NCBI RefSeq assembly: GCF_900129455.1
Contig: NZ_FQVU01000001.1
Coordinates: 434,001-498,000 of the forward strand
Origin: Jatrophihabitans endophyticus
Lineage (GTDB): Bacteria > Actinomycetota > Actinomycetes > Mycobacteriales > Jatrophihabitantaceae
Reading direction: 5' to 3'
Length of the DNA stretch: 64,000 nt
The notes beneath the pieces were generated by a model. It was not told the origin of the DNA and ran no database searches. It worked only from the letters and a program-made list of their open reading frames with translations. Of this stretch, positions 26,044 to 34,307 are shown piece after piece (within the stretch, counting starts at the first letter, position 1; the number at the start of each line of letters is the position of its first letter). The translations under genes and the position numbers were made by a program.

Positions 26044-26597
26044 CGCCGGCGACCGTACCAAAGCAGCGCCTCGCCGTAGCGCTTCTCGCCGACAGCTGTG
26101 AGCCACTCGTCGGTCCACCCGGCGGACACGGCGCGGCTGCTGCGCTCGACCACGACGAGCGCGTCGGCGGCGAGCCACGGCGCGGTCGCCAGCGCGGCGA
26201 GGACGCCGGACACCGCGTCGTCGCCGTCGGCGTACGGCGGGTCGGCGAAGACGAGGTCGAACGGCTCGCCCGGCCCGTCGCCCAGAAACCGCGAGACCGG
26301 GGCGGGGACGACGCGAGCGCCCGGCAGGCCCACGGTCTCGACGTTGCGCCGCAGCACCTCGACCGCGCGCCGGTTCGACTCGACGAACACGGCCGCGGCC
26401 GCCCCGCGCGAGAGCGCCTCGAGCCCGACCGCACCGGTGCCGGCGAAGAGGTCCAGCACGCGCGCGCCGTCGAGGGGCATCGTCGCGGCGAGGGTGTTGA
26501 ACAGGCCCTCCCGCGCGCGGTCCGACGTCGGCCGGGTGCCCGCCCCGGGAACGGCGAGCCGGCGCCCCTTGGCCTGGCCGGCGATGATGCGGGTCAC
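26040..26597 (-). CDS. rsmD: 16S rRNA (guanine(966)-N(2))-methyltransferase
   Basis: RsmD methylates G966 of 16S rRNA using SAM. The 185-aa protein opens TRIIAGQAKGRRL, has the SAM-binding motif FAGTGAVGLEALSRG (about 51-65) and the catalytic DPPY (about 119-122). The GTG at 26597 overlaps the recG stop by 4 bp (GTGA), and the coaD ATG overlaps its own stop, so recG-rsmD-coaD are translationally coupled. An apparent extension of the frame upstream is recG read out of frame. Confidence 0.95.
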   Translation of the reverse strand: MTRIIAGQAKGRRLAVPGAGTRPTSDRAREGLFNTLAATMPLDGARVLDLFAGTGAVGLEALSRGAAAAVFVESNRRAVEVLRRNVETVGLPGARVVPAPVSRFLGDGPGEPFDLVFADPPYADGDDAVSGVLAALATAPWLAADALVVVERSSRAVSAGWTDEWLTAVGEKRYGEALLWYGRRR

Positions 26598-28819
26598 CCC
26601 TTCTCCAGGAACTCGGCCCGCTCGTCGTCGACGAGCCGCGCGACCTGGGCGGCGAGCCCGGGGTGCCCGGCCAGGTCGGGGTCGGCGGCGACGAGGTCGG
26701 CCGCCTCGGTGCGCGCCGCGGCGATGACGTCCTCGTCGCGCAGCAGCGACAGCAGCCGCAGCTGGCGGCGTCGGCCCGACTGCGCGGAACCGAGGACGTC
26801 GCCCTCGCGCCGCTGCTCGACGTCGAGCCGCGCGAGGGCGAAGCCGTCGGTGGTCGCGGCGACGGCGTCGAGGCGCTCCCGCGCGGGCGAGCCACCCGGG
26901 GCGTCGCTGACGAGCAGGCACAGCCCGGCGTGACCGCCGCGCCCCACCCGGCCCCGCAGCTGGTGCAGCTGCGAGACCCCGAAGCGGTCGGCGTCGAGCA
27001 CCGCCATCACCGTCGCGTTGGGGACGTCGACGCCGACCTCGATGACGGTGGTGGCGACGAGGACGTCGAGGTCGCCGGCCGCGAACGCGCGCATGACGCG
27101 GTCCTTCTCCTCGGCCGGCAGCCGGCCGTGCAGCACCCCGAGTCGCAGGCCCTGCAGCGGGCCCTCGGCGAGCATCGGCGCCACGTCGCTCACCGCGAGC
27201 GGGGGGCGGCGTCCGGTGTCGTCGTCGTCGGGCGGCTCGTCCGACCCGTCGTCGTCCTCGACCCCGGCGCCGTCCGCCGACCCGCCGGCGTCGGCCCCGA
27301 CGCGGGGACACACGACGTATGCCTGCCGACCGGTCCCGACCTCCTCGCGGATCCGCTGCCACGCCCGGTCGAGCCACGCGGGCTTCTCGCTCGCCGGCAC
27401 GACGCTGGTCGCGATCGGGGCCCGGCCGGCGGGCAGTTCGGCCAGCGTCGACGTCTCGAGGTCGCCGAAGACGGTCATGGCGACGGTGCGCGGGATGGGC
27501 GTCGCCGTCATGACCAGGACGTGGGGCGGGTGTGCGGCCTTGCCGCGCAGGGCATCGCGCTGCTCCACGCCGAAGCGGTGCTGCTCGTCGACGACGACCA
27601 GCGCGAGGTCGGCGAACTGCACGTGCTGCTGGATCAACGCGTGCGTGCCGACGACGATGCCGGCCGCGCCGCCCGCCGCGTCGAGCAGCGCCGTCTTGCG
27701 CGCCGCCGCCGGCAGCGAGCCGGTGAGCAGCGCGACCCGCGTCGCGGTGTCCGACCCGCCCAGCTGGCCGCCGCGGGCGAGCGGGCCCAGCATGGCCTCG
27801 ATGGTGCGGGCGTGCTGCGCGGCGAGCACCTCGGTGGGCGCGAGCAGCGCCGCCTGGCCGCCGGCGTCGACCGCCTGCAGCATCGCCCGCAGCGCCACGA
27901 CCGTCTTGCCCGAGCCGACCTCGCCCTGCAGCAGCCGGTGCATCGGACGCTCGGAGCCCAGCTCGGCGGCGACCTGGTCGCCGACGTCGCGCTGACCGGC
28001 GGTGAGCTCGAAGGGCAGCCGGGCGTCGAACGCGGCCAGCAGCCCGTCCCGGCGGGGCGGCCGGGCCTGTGTGGGGTGGGCACCGGCATGCCGGCGGCGC
28101 TGCGCGAGCGCGAGCTGGACGCCGAGCGCCTCGTCCCACGCGAGCCGGGCGCGGGCCGCCGCCCACTGCGCCCGGTCCGCCGGCTCGTGCATGGCACGCA
28201 GGGCCGTGTCGAGCGGCAGCAGGCCGCGCCGCACGCGCAGCTGCGCGTCCAGCGGGTCGGGGACGGCGTCCAGGACGACGAGGGCCTGGTGCACCGCGGC
28301 GGCGATCGCCCAGGTGCGGACGGCGTTCGTGGCCGGGTAGACGGGGATCAGCCGGCCGGCGTACGTGTCGGCGTCGATGCCGGCGGCCCCGGGGAGGTCG
28401 TCGGTCGCGTCCGCGGGGAACAGCTGGTAGTCGGGGTGGACGAGCTGCCGCGTGCGGTTGAACTCGCCGACCTTGCCCGAGAACAGCCCGCGCCGGCCCG
28501 GTTGCAGGTCGCGGGCGCGGTACTTGCCCTTGCCGAAGAAGACCAGCTGCAGGCTGGCGCGGCCGTCGCTGACGACGACCTCGCGGCGCTCGCCCCGGCC
28601 CCGGAACCCCTTGTCGGCCACGCTGCGGACGTCCGCGACGACGGTGACCTCGTCGTCGACGCGCAGCGAGGCGATGTCGCTCAGCTCGCCGCGCTCGGCG
28701 AGCCGGCGCGGGTAGTGGGCCAGCAGGTCGCCGACCGAGCGCATGTCGAACGCCTTGGCGAGCGCGGTGGCGGTGCGGCCACCGACGACGTCACCCAGCG
28801 GGGTCTCGAGCGTCACCAT
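26594..28819 (-). CDS. recG: ATP-dependent DNA helicase RecG
   Basis: RecG remodels stalled forks and Holliday junctions. The 741-aa protein has an N-terminal wedge (OB-fold, about 50-190) and two helicase lobes with Walker A LLQGEVGSGKTVVALRA (near 300), DEQHRFGVEQR (near 410), and motif VI QLRGRVGRGGHAGLC. A Gly/Asp-rich acidic insertion (about residues 505-540) interrupts lobe 2, a low-complexity loop common in actinobacterial RecG (recalled). The start is ATG 28819, 9 nt after the DAK2-domain gene, so the two are co-transcribed. Confidence 0.95.
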   Translation of the reverse strand: MVTLETPLGDVVGGRTATALAKAFDMRSVGDLLAHYPRRLAERGELSDIASLRVDDEVTVVADVRSVADKGFRGRGERREVVVSDGRASLQLVFFGKGKYRARDLQPGRRGLFSGKVGEFNRTRQLVHPDYQLFPADATDDLPGAAGIDADTYAGRLIPVYPATNAVRTWAIAAAVHQALVVLDAVPDPLDAQLRVRRGLLPLDTALRAMHEPADRAQWAAARARLAWDEALGVQLALAQRRRHAGAHPTQARPPRRDGLLAAFDARLPFELTAGQRDVGDQVAAELGSERPMHRLLQGEVGSGKTVVALRAMLQAVDAGGQAALLAPTEVLAAQHARTIEAMLGPLARGGQLGGSDTATRVALLTGSLPAAARKTALLDAAGGAAGIVVGTHALIQQHVQFADLALVVVDEQHRFGVEQRDALRGKAAHPPHVLVMTATPIPRTVAMTVFGDLETSTLAELPAGRAPIATSVVPASEKPAWLDRAWQRIREEVGTGRQAYVVCPRVGADAGGSADGAGVEDDDGSDEPPDDDDTGRRPPLAVSDVAPMLAEGPLQGLRLGVLHGRLPAEEKDRVMRAFAAGDLDVLVATTVIEVGVDVPNATVMAVLDADRFGVSQLHQLRGRVGRGGHAGLCLLVSDAPGGSPARERLDAVAATTDGFALARLDVEQRREGDVLGSAQSGRRRQLRLLSLLRDEDVIAAARTEAADLVAADPDLAGHPGLAAQVARLVDDERAEFLEKG

Positions 28820-28828
28820 CGCCGACCG

Positions 28829-30586
28829 TCACTCGGCGCCGATGACGAGCGGGTGGTCGTGCTGGCCGCCGGCGACGACGGTGACGTCGGTCCAGGGCGC
28901 GCGCCCACGCACGTGCGCCTCGACGAGCTCGCCGGCGCGCGGCGGCGCGGTGGCGCCCACGACGATGGTCATGAGCTCGGCCCCCACGCCGAGCAGCCGG
29001 TCGACCAGGCCGAAGGCGACCGCGAGCAGGCCGCGGCCGACCTCGACGACCTCGCCGTCGATGAGCCCGAGGGTGTCGCCGGGCTGGCAGACGCCGACCG
29101 CGGTCAGCGCCTCCTCGGTCGCGATCGCGATCTCGGCGAACCGCGTCGCGGCGGCCGCCTCGGCCATGGCGACGACGTCGTCGTCGAAGGGGCGGTTCGC
29201 GTCGTGGACCGCGACGGCGGCGAGGCCCTGCACCGGCGAACGGGTGGGGACGACGGCGACGCGACCGCCGGCGCGGCGTGCCTCCCGGGCCGCGGCCTCG
29301 GCGACGCCGGTGACCACCGAGGCGTTGGGCAGCAGGACGACCTCGCGGGCGCCGGTCGCACGGATCGTGGCCAGCACGTCCGCGGCGGACGGCGGCGTGG
29401 CGGTGCCGCCGTCGACGGTGTGCACGCCCTCCGCGTCGAAGAGGTGGGCCAGTCCCGCCCCGGGCGCGACCGCCACCACGGCAGTGCCCACACCACCCTC
29501 CGTGCCGACGGACTGGTCGTGAGAAGTCTCGTCCTCGACTCGAGGGTGAGGACGGGCAGACGGGTCTGGGGCATCGGCCAGCGTCTCGACCTCGATCTCA
29601 CGCACCTCCCCCACCCCGAGCCCCGCCTCGATCGCGAGGCCGACGTCGTTCACGTGGACGTGGACCTTCCACTCCGGTCCCGGTCGGGCCGGCGTCCGCC
29701 CGGCCACCGCAGGGGCGTCCAGCGCGACGACGACCACCGAGTCACCGATCGCGGCGAGGCCGTCGCGGAGCTCGGCGACGTCGTCCGCGGTGGCCCGCAG
29801 CAGGTACTGCACCTCGAAGGCGAAGCGCGGGTCGACCGGTTCGCGCGGCGCGCGGTGGCGCCCGGACGCCCGAGCGGGCGGGGCCGCCGCCGGGATCGGG
29901 GTCGAGGTCGGCACCGGGCCGCCGGCGACGACCGTGGCCAGCGCGTCGAGCACGACCACCAGACCCCGGCCCCCGGCGTCGACCACGCCGTGCTCGGCGA
30001 GGCGGGGCAGCTGCGCGGTGGTGTGGCCCAGCGCCGAGCGCGCAGCGGCGGCGGCCGCGTCGACCGTGTCGCGCAGCGTGGCCGGACCGGCGGCGCCCTC
30101 ACTCGTCGCGGCGGCCAGCGCGGCGTCCGCGGCGGCGCGCGCCACCGTGAGCATCGTCCCCTCGACCGGGGTGACGACCGCGGACCGGGCGAGCTCGGCG
30201 CCGCGGGCGAGGCCGGCGGCCACCGTCGCGGCGTCGCCGGGCTGGCCGGCCCGGGCCGTCTCGGCCGTCCCGCGCAGGAACTGCGAGAGGATGAAGCCCG
30301 AGTTGCCGGTCGCCCCCCGCGCCGCGCCGGCGGCGAGCGCGGCGAGCGCGCCGGCGGAGTCCTCGGTCGTGTCCGCGGTCGCCGCCAGCGCGGCGACGCC
30401 GGCCCGCAGCGTGGCCAGCAGGTTGCTGCCGGTGTCGCCGTCGGCGACGGGGAAGACGTTCAGCGCGTCGATCTCGCCCCGGTGGGCGGCGAGGGCGGTC
30501 GTGGCCGCGGCGGCCCAGCGACGCACGGCGTCGAGGTCCAGCGCGTCGAGAGCAGCGCCCGCGTCGAGCACGTCCACCCCCGCCAC
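28829..30586 (-). CDS. DAK2-domain protein, fatty-acid kinase FakA-like (YloV family)
   Basis: The protein resembles FakA/YloV: an N-terminal DAK2 (dihydroxyacetone-kinase ATP-binding) domain with NVFPVADGDTGSNLLATL (about 43-60) and ARGATGNSGFILSQFLRG (about 100-117), a middle linker, and a C-terminal DegV-like domain. In Firmicutes FakA phosphorylates fatty acids held by FakB (established); no fakB/degV gene is in the window, so substrate is open. The GTG at 30586 (585 aa) is preceded by GGAGG at 10 nt; starts further up add Gly/Arg-rich residues. The gene leads recG-rsmD-coaD, the same neighbour as in M. tuberculosis (Rv2973c-Rv2975c, recalled). Confidence 0.82.
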   Translation of the reverse strand: MAGVDVLDAGAALDALDLDAVRRWAAAATTALAAHRGEIDALNVFPVADGDTGSNLLATLRAGVAALAATADTTEDSAGALAALAAGAARGATGNSGFILSQFLRGTAETARAGQPGDAATVAAGLARGAELARSAVVTPVEGTMLTVARAAADAALAAATSEGAAGPATLRDTVDAAAAAARSALGHTTAQLPRLAEHGVVDAGGRGLVVVLDALATVVAGGPVPTSTPIPAAAPPARASGRHRAPREPVDPRFAFEVQYLLRATADDVAELRDGLAAIGDSVVVVALDAPAVAGRTPARPGPEWKVHVHVNDVGLAIEAGLGVGEVREIEVETLADAPDPSARPHPRVEDETSHDQSVGTEGGVGTAVVAVAPGAGLAHLFDAEGVHTVDGGTATPPSAADVLATIRATGAREVVLLPNASVVTGVAEAAAREARRAGGRVAVVPTRSPVQGLAAVAVHDANRPFDDDVVAMAEAAAATRFAEIAIATEEALTAVGVCQPGDTLGLIDGEVVEVGRGLLAVAFGLVDRLLGVGAELMTIVVGATAPPRAGELVEAHVRGRAPWTDVTVVAGGQHDHPLVIGAE

Positions 30587-30888
30587 GATCGTCCCGCCTC
30601 CGACCGCCCGCACGATACTTCGCCACCACGACGGTCGGTGGCACGCCACCGTCGCCCCCGCCCGGCCCGACCGTGGGCCCCAGGCCGTCGCGGTCCCACC
30701 GGCCGCGGCGCCGCGCTCGCCTGGGGCCAACCGTCGCCCGCACCGCGCGCCCCTGGGGCCGACCCAGCACCCTGCCGCGACCGCCGGCCGGTTTGGAGTC
30801 GCCGTCGCGGATTCGTTAGACTTCGAGGGTTGCCCGGCGCCGGTTCACCGATCGCCGACTCGAAACGTTCCGTACAGAGGAGTTCCAC
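30587..30888. other. 302-bp divergent spacer between the DAK2 gene and rpmB
   Basis: Besides the rpmB promoter (30793-30822) the spacer has a short hairpin CGGTGGC-AC-GCCACCG around 30635-30650. It also has a 9-bp inverted repeat GGCCCCAGG (30676-30684) / CCTGGGGCC (30720-30728), the latter repeated directly at 30752-30760. I see no gene in it. Confidence 0.5.
30793..30822 (+). promoter_or_regulatory. rpmB promoter
   Basis: -35 TTGGAG (30793-30798), 18-bp spacer, -10 TAGACT (30817-30822, TAnnnT consensus). Start near 30829, giving a leader of about 60 nt with AGAGGAG ahead of the GTG. Confidence 0.6.
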
Positions 30889-31080
30889 GTGGCCAGCGTC
30901 TGCGATGTCTGCGGCAAGGGGCCTGGGTTCGGCATGGCCGTGTCCCACTCGCACCGCCGCACCCCCCGCCGGTGGAACCCGAACGTGCAGTCCGTGCGCG
31001 CGCAGGTCTCGCCCGGCAACCGTCGCCGCATCAACGTCTGCACGTCCTGCCTGAAGGCCGGCAAGGTCACCCGCGGCTGA
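30889..31080 (+). CDS. rpmB: 50S ribosomal protein L28
   Basis: A 63-aa L28 protein: ASVCDVCGKGPGFGMAVSHSHRRTPRRWNPN is the family core, with a second cysteine pair INVCTSCLKAGKV completing a four-cysteine zinc site. The GTG at 30889 has AGAGGAG 7-13 nt upstream. It is monocistronic: a promoter lies 65-95 nt upstream and a strong terminator hairpin starts 15 nt after the stop. Confidence 0.97.
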   Translation: MASVCDVCGKGPGFGMAVSHSHRRTPRRWNPNVQSVRAQVSPGNRRRINVCTSCLKAGKVTRG

Positions 31081-31095
31081 CCGCTTCACCACCCC

Positions 31096-31125
31096 GAGCC
31101 CGTCTCGCCCCGGCGAGGCGGGCTC
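31096..31125. terminator. rpmB terminator hairpin
   Basis: Arms GAGCCCGTCTCGCC (31096-31109) and GGCGAGGCGGGCTC (31112-31125) pair over 14 bp with one G-T wobble around CC. It lies between the rpmB stop and the convergent GNAT gene, so it may serve both. Confidence 0.75.
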
Positions 31126-31153
31126 GTTCGCGTCCCGCCCCCGCGCCGGTCGG

Positions 31154-31627
31154 TCAGGAGACGGCGCCGGTGCCGAGCGGCTTGGCGAAGAAGAGCGCGT
31201 CCCCGTGGTCGGCGTAGTGCCCGAAGGCCGGGTACGGCCGGTAACCCTCGGCCTCGTAGAGCGCGATCGCCGCGTGCTGATGCGGGCCGGTGTTGAGCAC
31301 GAGCTGCTCGACTCCGGCCGCCGCCGCCGTGCGCTCCACCTCGGCCAGGACGAGGCGGCCGAGGCCGCGGCGTTGCGCGGCGACCGACACGTACATCCGC
31401 TTGATCTCCGCGCTGCCGTCGGGCAGCCGCCGCCACCCGCCCATCGCGACGGCGACGTCCTCGAGCAGGCCCACGAGCATGAGGCCCTGCGGCGGCGAGA
31501 ACTCGTCGTCGACCACGGCCGCGGCATCGGGACCGCCGTACATCTCGACGTAGAGCTGCTGCACCTCGGCGACCAGCCGGACGACGTCGGGGTCGGAGTA
31601 CGGCCGGGGTTCGATCACGAAACGCAC
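31154..31627 (-). CDS. GNAT family N-acetyltransferase
   Basis: The 157-aa protein has the GNAT fold: a DDEFSPPQGLMLVGLLED segment, the acetyl-CoA pyrophosphate loop in QRRGLGRLVLAEVER (about 97-111; consensus Q/RxxGxG/A), and the C-terminal ALYEAEGYRPYPAFGHY typical of the family. The substrate is unknown. I chose the GTG at 31627, where VRFVIEPRPYSDPDVVRLV begins; an upstream ATG at 31702 adds a Pro/Arg-rich leader. It stands alone, convergent with rpmB and divergent from the secreted-protein gene (about 100 bp). Confidence 0.82.
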   Translation of the reverse strand: MRFVIEPRPYSDPDVVRLVAEVQQLYVEMYGGPDAAAVVDDEFSPPQGLMLVGLLEDVAVAMGGWRRLPDGSAEIKRMYVSVAAQRRGLGRLVLAEVERTAAAAGVEQLVLNTGPHQHAAIALYEAEGYRPYPAFGHYADHGDALFFAKPLGTGAVS

Positions 31628-31674
31628 CGACCCAGCGTAGGACGGCGCCGATCCCGGTCCGGGCACCGCAGCCC

Positions 31675-31703
31675 TTGCCGGACGCCGAACCGGTCGCGAC
31701 AAT
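31675..31703 (+). promoter_or_regulatory. promoter of the small secreted-protein gene
   Basis: -35 TTGCCG (31675-31680), 17-bp spacer, -10 GACAAT (31698-31703). Start would be about 20 nt before the ATG, leaving room for the GGAGGG ribosome site. Confidence 0.4.
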
Positions 31704-31731
31704 CAGCGGGTCACCGTTTCTGGGAGGGAAC

Positions 31732-32280
31732 ATGAAAGCACTGTTGGTCTCGGCTGCCCTGGTGGCGGCCACGACGGTCGCCCCCGTCGCCGTCGCCCCG
31801 GCCGCGTTCGCGGCCTGCCAGCCGCCGGACGGCAAGACCACGATCTACACGGTCACCGCCAAGAAGCGCGTGCTCGCCGGCACCAATCTCTACAGCCAGT
31901 GGCAGACCGCGCCGGGCTCGATCTCGTACAGCAAGACCAAGACGGGCACCGTCGACGCCTCGATCACGACCACGGTCAGCGCCGACTTCGACGCCATCTT
32001 CGCCAGCGCGTCGGTGAGCGTCGGCGTCACCGTCGGCAAGTCGTGGTCGCACTCGACGTCGTGGACGCACACGGGCACCGTGCCCAAGACCAAGGGGTAC
32101 CGCTACCGGCTCCACCTGTACAAGGACGCGTACACGGTGACGGTCCGCAAGAGCCACTTCGACCACAAGAAGTGCTATTTCGTGACCAACGCCCACTACC
32201 CGGTGACGGTGAAGCACGCCCCGGTGAAGTCCAACGACAACAAGTACTTCACCTGGCAGCTCGACAAGCAGAAGCTCTGA
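31732..32280 (+). CDS. small secreted protein of unknown function, Ser/Thr-rich beta-strand pattern
   Basis: A 182-aa protein with a Sec signal peptide (MKALLVSAALVAATTVAPVA, cleavage after AFA near 27). The mature part has cysteines at 29 and 148. From about 60 to 116 it alternates small/Ser/Thr and hydrophobic residues (ISYSKTKTGTVDASITTTV then ASASVSVGVTVGKSWSHSTS), the amphipathic pattern of an antiparallel beta hairpin, and then basic strands RYRLHLYKDAYTVTVRK. The pattern recalls the membrane hairpin of aerolysin/ETX-MTX2 pore formers, but no family is certain; similar Streptomyces hypotheticals exist from memory. The ATG at 31732 has GGGAGGG 3 nt before it. It has its own promoter and is not in an operon. 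Confidence 0.7.
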   Translation: MKALLVSAALVAATTVAPVAVAPAAFAACQPPDGKTTIYTVTAKKRVLAGTNLYSQWQTAPGSISYSKTKTGTVDASITTTVSADFDAIFASASVSVGVTVGKSWSHSTSWTHTGTVPKTKGYRYRLHLYKDAYTVTVRKSHFDHKKCYFVTNAHYPVTVKHAPVKSNDNKYFTWQLDKQKL

Positions 32281-32308
32281 TCGTCGCCGGCGGCGACCGC
32301 GAGCACGT

Positions 32309-33259
32309 TCAGCGGAAGTGCTCGTGGCCGCCGACCGGCCAGCGCCGGCCGTCCACGCGTACGCCCTCGCCCTCGCTGACCACGCCGACCGGACGCCACG
32401 GGGCGGGCAGGTCGGTGCCGGCCGGGAACGTCGCGGCCAGTGCGTAGTCGTCGCCGCCGGTCAGCACCCATACCAGCGGGTCGACGTTGAGCGCCGCCCC
32501 CACCTCGGCGAGCTTGGCCGGGACGTCGATCAGCTCGGCGCGCAGGTCCAGTCGCACGCCACTGGCCGTGGCGACGTGGCCGAGGTCGGCGACCAGGCCG
32601 TCGCTGACGTCGGTCATGGCGGTGGCGCCGAGCTCGGCGGCGCGCGGCCCCTCGAAGTAGGGCGGCTCGGGGCGGCGGTGGGCGTTGACGACCGTGACCG
32701 GCGAGCGGAAGCCGCGCCCGAGGACCGCGAAGCCCGCCGCCGCCCAGCCGAGCCGGCCGCAGACCGCGACGACGTCGCCGACCCGGGCGCCGGCCAGGGT
32801 CACCGGGGCCCGCCCCTGCAGGTCGCCGAGCGCGGTGAGGCCGAGGGTGACGACGTCCGCGGCGGTGACGTCGCCGCCGACGATGGCGGCCTCGACGTGG
32901 GCGCACTCGGCGCGCAGGCCGGTCGTCACGCCGTCCACCCAGTCCAGGCCCAGCGTGCCCGGCGCGGCGAACGCGACGAGCAGCGCCGTCGGTACGGCGC
33001 CCATCGCGCTGATGTCGGAGAACGCCCGGGCGGCCGCCTTGTGCCCGACGTCCTCGGCGGTCGACCAGTCCCGGCGGAAGTGCCGGTTCTCGACCAGCAT
33101 GTCGGTGGAGGCCACGACCCGGCCGTCCGGCGTCGCCACGACGGCGGCGTCGTCGCCGGGACCGACGACGGTCGACGGGACCGTCGCGAGGCCCGCGACG
33201 ACGCGGGAGATGACGCCGAACTCGCCGGCCTCGGCCACGGTCCCGGTCTCGGGTGCCAC
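32309..33259 (-). CDS. thiL: thiamine-monophosphate kinase
   Basis: ThiL phosphorylates thiamine phosphate to the active cofactor thiamine diphosphate. The 316-aa protein has the family N-terminus GEFGVISRVVAGL, the metal/ATP site VVGPGDDAAVV, DMLVENRHFRRDWSTAEDVGHKAAA, SDISAMGA, GGDVT, and TDVSDGLVADLGHVA and TGGDDYALA in the C-terminal half. The start is GTG 33259; a GTG seven codons in is also possible. It is divergent from the AsnC-domain gene across 161 bp, with a weak hairpin context. It matches the position of Rv2977c in the conserved region. Confidence 0.93.
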   Translation of the reverse strand: MAPETGTVAEAGEFGVISRVVAGLATVPSTVVGPGDDAAVVATPDGRVVASTDMLVENRHFRRDWSTAEDVGHKAAARAFSDISAMGAVPTALLVAFAAPGTLGLDWVDGVTTGLRAECAHVEAAIVGGDVTAADVVTLGLTALGDLQGRAPVTLAGARVGDVVAVCGRLGWAAAGFAVLGRGFRSPVTVVNAHRRPEPPYFEGPRAAELGATAMTDVSDGLVADLGHVATASGVRLDLRAELIDVPAKLAEVGAALNVDPLVWVLTGGDDYALAATFPAGTDLPAPWRPVGVVSEGEGVRVDGRRWPVGGHEHFR

Positions 33260-33420
33260 GTGTCTGCCTTCGTCCCTTCGCTGCCGGTGCGGCGCCGCCG
33301 TCGGCGGACACCTCGGGTAGGTTCTACCGGTCCGCGGGTCTCGACGAGGAGACGACGCGCCGCGGCCGGCGACCGGCCCAGCGTGTCACACCGGACACGA
33401 CCCGGAAGCGAGGCTCGACC

Positions 33421-33657
33421 ATGGCCGTCAGCGCGTACATCCTCATCCAGACCGAGGTGGGCAAGGCCGCGGCGGTGGCCGCCGAGATCGGCGGGCTGAC
33501 CGGCGTCACGACCGCCGAGGACGTCACCGGTCCCTACGACGTGATCGTGCGCGCGGAGGCCGGCACCGTCGACGAGCTGGGCAAGCTCGTGGTCGCGAAC
33601 GTGCAGTCGGTCGACGGCATCACGCGCACGCTGACCTGCCCCGTCGTGCACCTGTAG
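33421..33657 (+). CDS. stand-alone Lrp/AsnC ligand-binding (RAM) domain protein
   Basis: The 78-aa protein is a single RAM domain without a DNA-binding HTH: it starts AVSAYILIQTEVGKAAAVAAEI and has the DVTGPYDVIVRAEAGTVDELGKLV core that forms the amino-acid pocket at the dimer interface. Stand-alone RAM proteins bind small molecules and may oligomerise with full-length Lrp proteins (known of the family). The ATG at 33421 has GAGG 8 nt upstream. It precedes the DUF3515 gene by 15 nt on the same strand. Confidence 0.85.
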   Translation: MAVSAYILIQTEVGKAAAVAAEIGGLTGVTTAEDVTGPYDVIVRAEAGTVDELGKLVVANVQSVDGITRTLTCPVVHL

Positions 33658-33672
33658 GCGGTGGCGTAGGTC

Positions 33673-34266
33673 GTGGCGATCGATCCCGTCGTCCGGCGGG
33701 CCGCGCTCATCGCGACGGCGGTCACGCTGCCGCTCGTGGTCCTGCTCGCGCTGACCATCGGCAGCGTCACCGGCGACTCGGACCCCAGCCCGTCGCCGAC
33801 GGCGAATCCCCGGGGTGCGCTGACCTTCGCCGACCCGCCCCGTGCGGACGTCGACGCCGCCGCCTGCGCGAAGGTGCTGGCCCAGCTGCCCATCACCCTC
33901 GGCCGGTTGTCGCAGCGGGTGGTGCGCACGCCCAAGAGCCCGTTCGTGGTCGCCTGGGGCGACCCGGCCGTCGTGCTGCGCTGCGGCGTGACGCGGCCGG
34001 CCAGCCTGAAACCCGGGGACGCGAGCACCTTCCAGAACACCGGCGACCTGTTGGGGCCGTACTTCGACGTCGTCCGGGACGGTGACGCGCACGTGTGGAC
34101 GAGCGTCGACCGCGCCGCCTACGTCTCGGTGACGATCCCGTCGGCCTACCAGGGCGCCGACGTCATGCCGCCGCTCGGCGCGGCCATCGCGAAGGCGCTG
34201 CCGGCCGTCTGCACGACCGACTCGGCCACGGCCGACCTCGCCACGCTCTGCACCCGCCGCAAGTAG
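33673..34266 (+). CDS. DUF3515 membrane-anchored/secreted protein
   Basis: A 197-aa protein with a single N-terminal hydrophobic segment (AALIATAVTLPLVVLLALTI, about 10-30), then a Ser/Pro linker and an exported domain with cysteines in AAACAKVLAQLP, VLRCGVT, AVCTTDS and TLCTRRK and a conserved-looking VAWGDPAVVLRCGV. This matches actinobacterial DUF3515, which sits beside ddl and thiL (Rv2980 position). Function is unknown; a cell-envelope role is inferred from topology. The GTG at 33673 follows the AsnC-domain gene closely. Its stop codon touches a terminator hairpin shared with the convergent MerR gene. Confidence 0.8.
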   Translation: MAIDPVVRRAALIATAVTLPLVVLLALTIGSVTGDSDPSPSPTANPRGALTFADPPRADVDAAACAKVLAQLPITLGRLSQRVVRTPKSPFVVAWGDPAVVLRCGVTRPASLKPGDASTFQNTGDLLGPYFDVVRDGDAHVWTSVDRAAYVSVTIPSAYQGADVMPPLGAAIAKALPAVCTTDSATADLATLCTRRK

Positions 34267-34307
34267 CGCTGACAGCAGCGGCGGGGCGGAGTGGGCGGGT
34301 CAGCGCT
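34265..34307. terminator. bidirectional hairpin between DUF3515 and merR genes
   Basis: Perfect 9-bp arms AGCGCTGAC (34265-34273) and GTCAGCGCT (34299-34307) around 25 nt. Each arm includes part or all of a stop codon of the flanking convergent genes. Confidence 0.6.
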
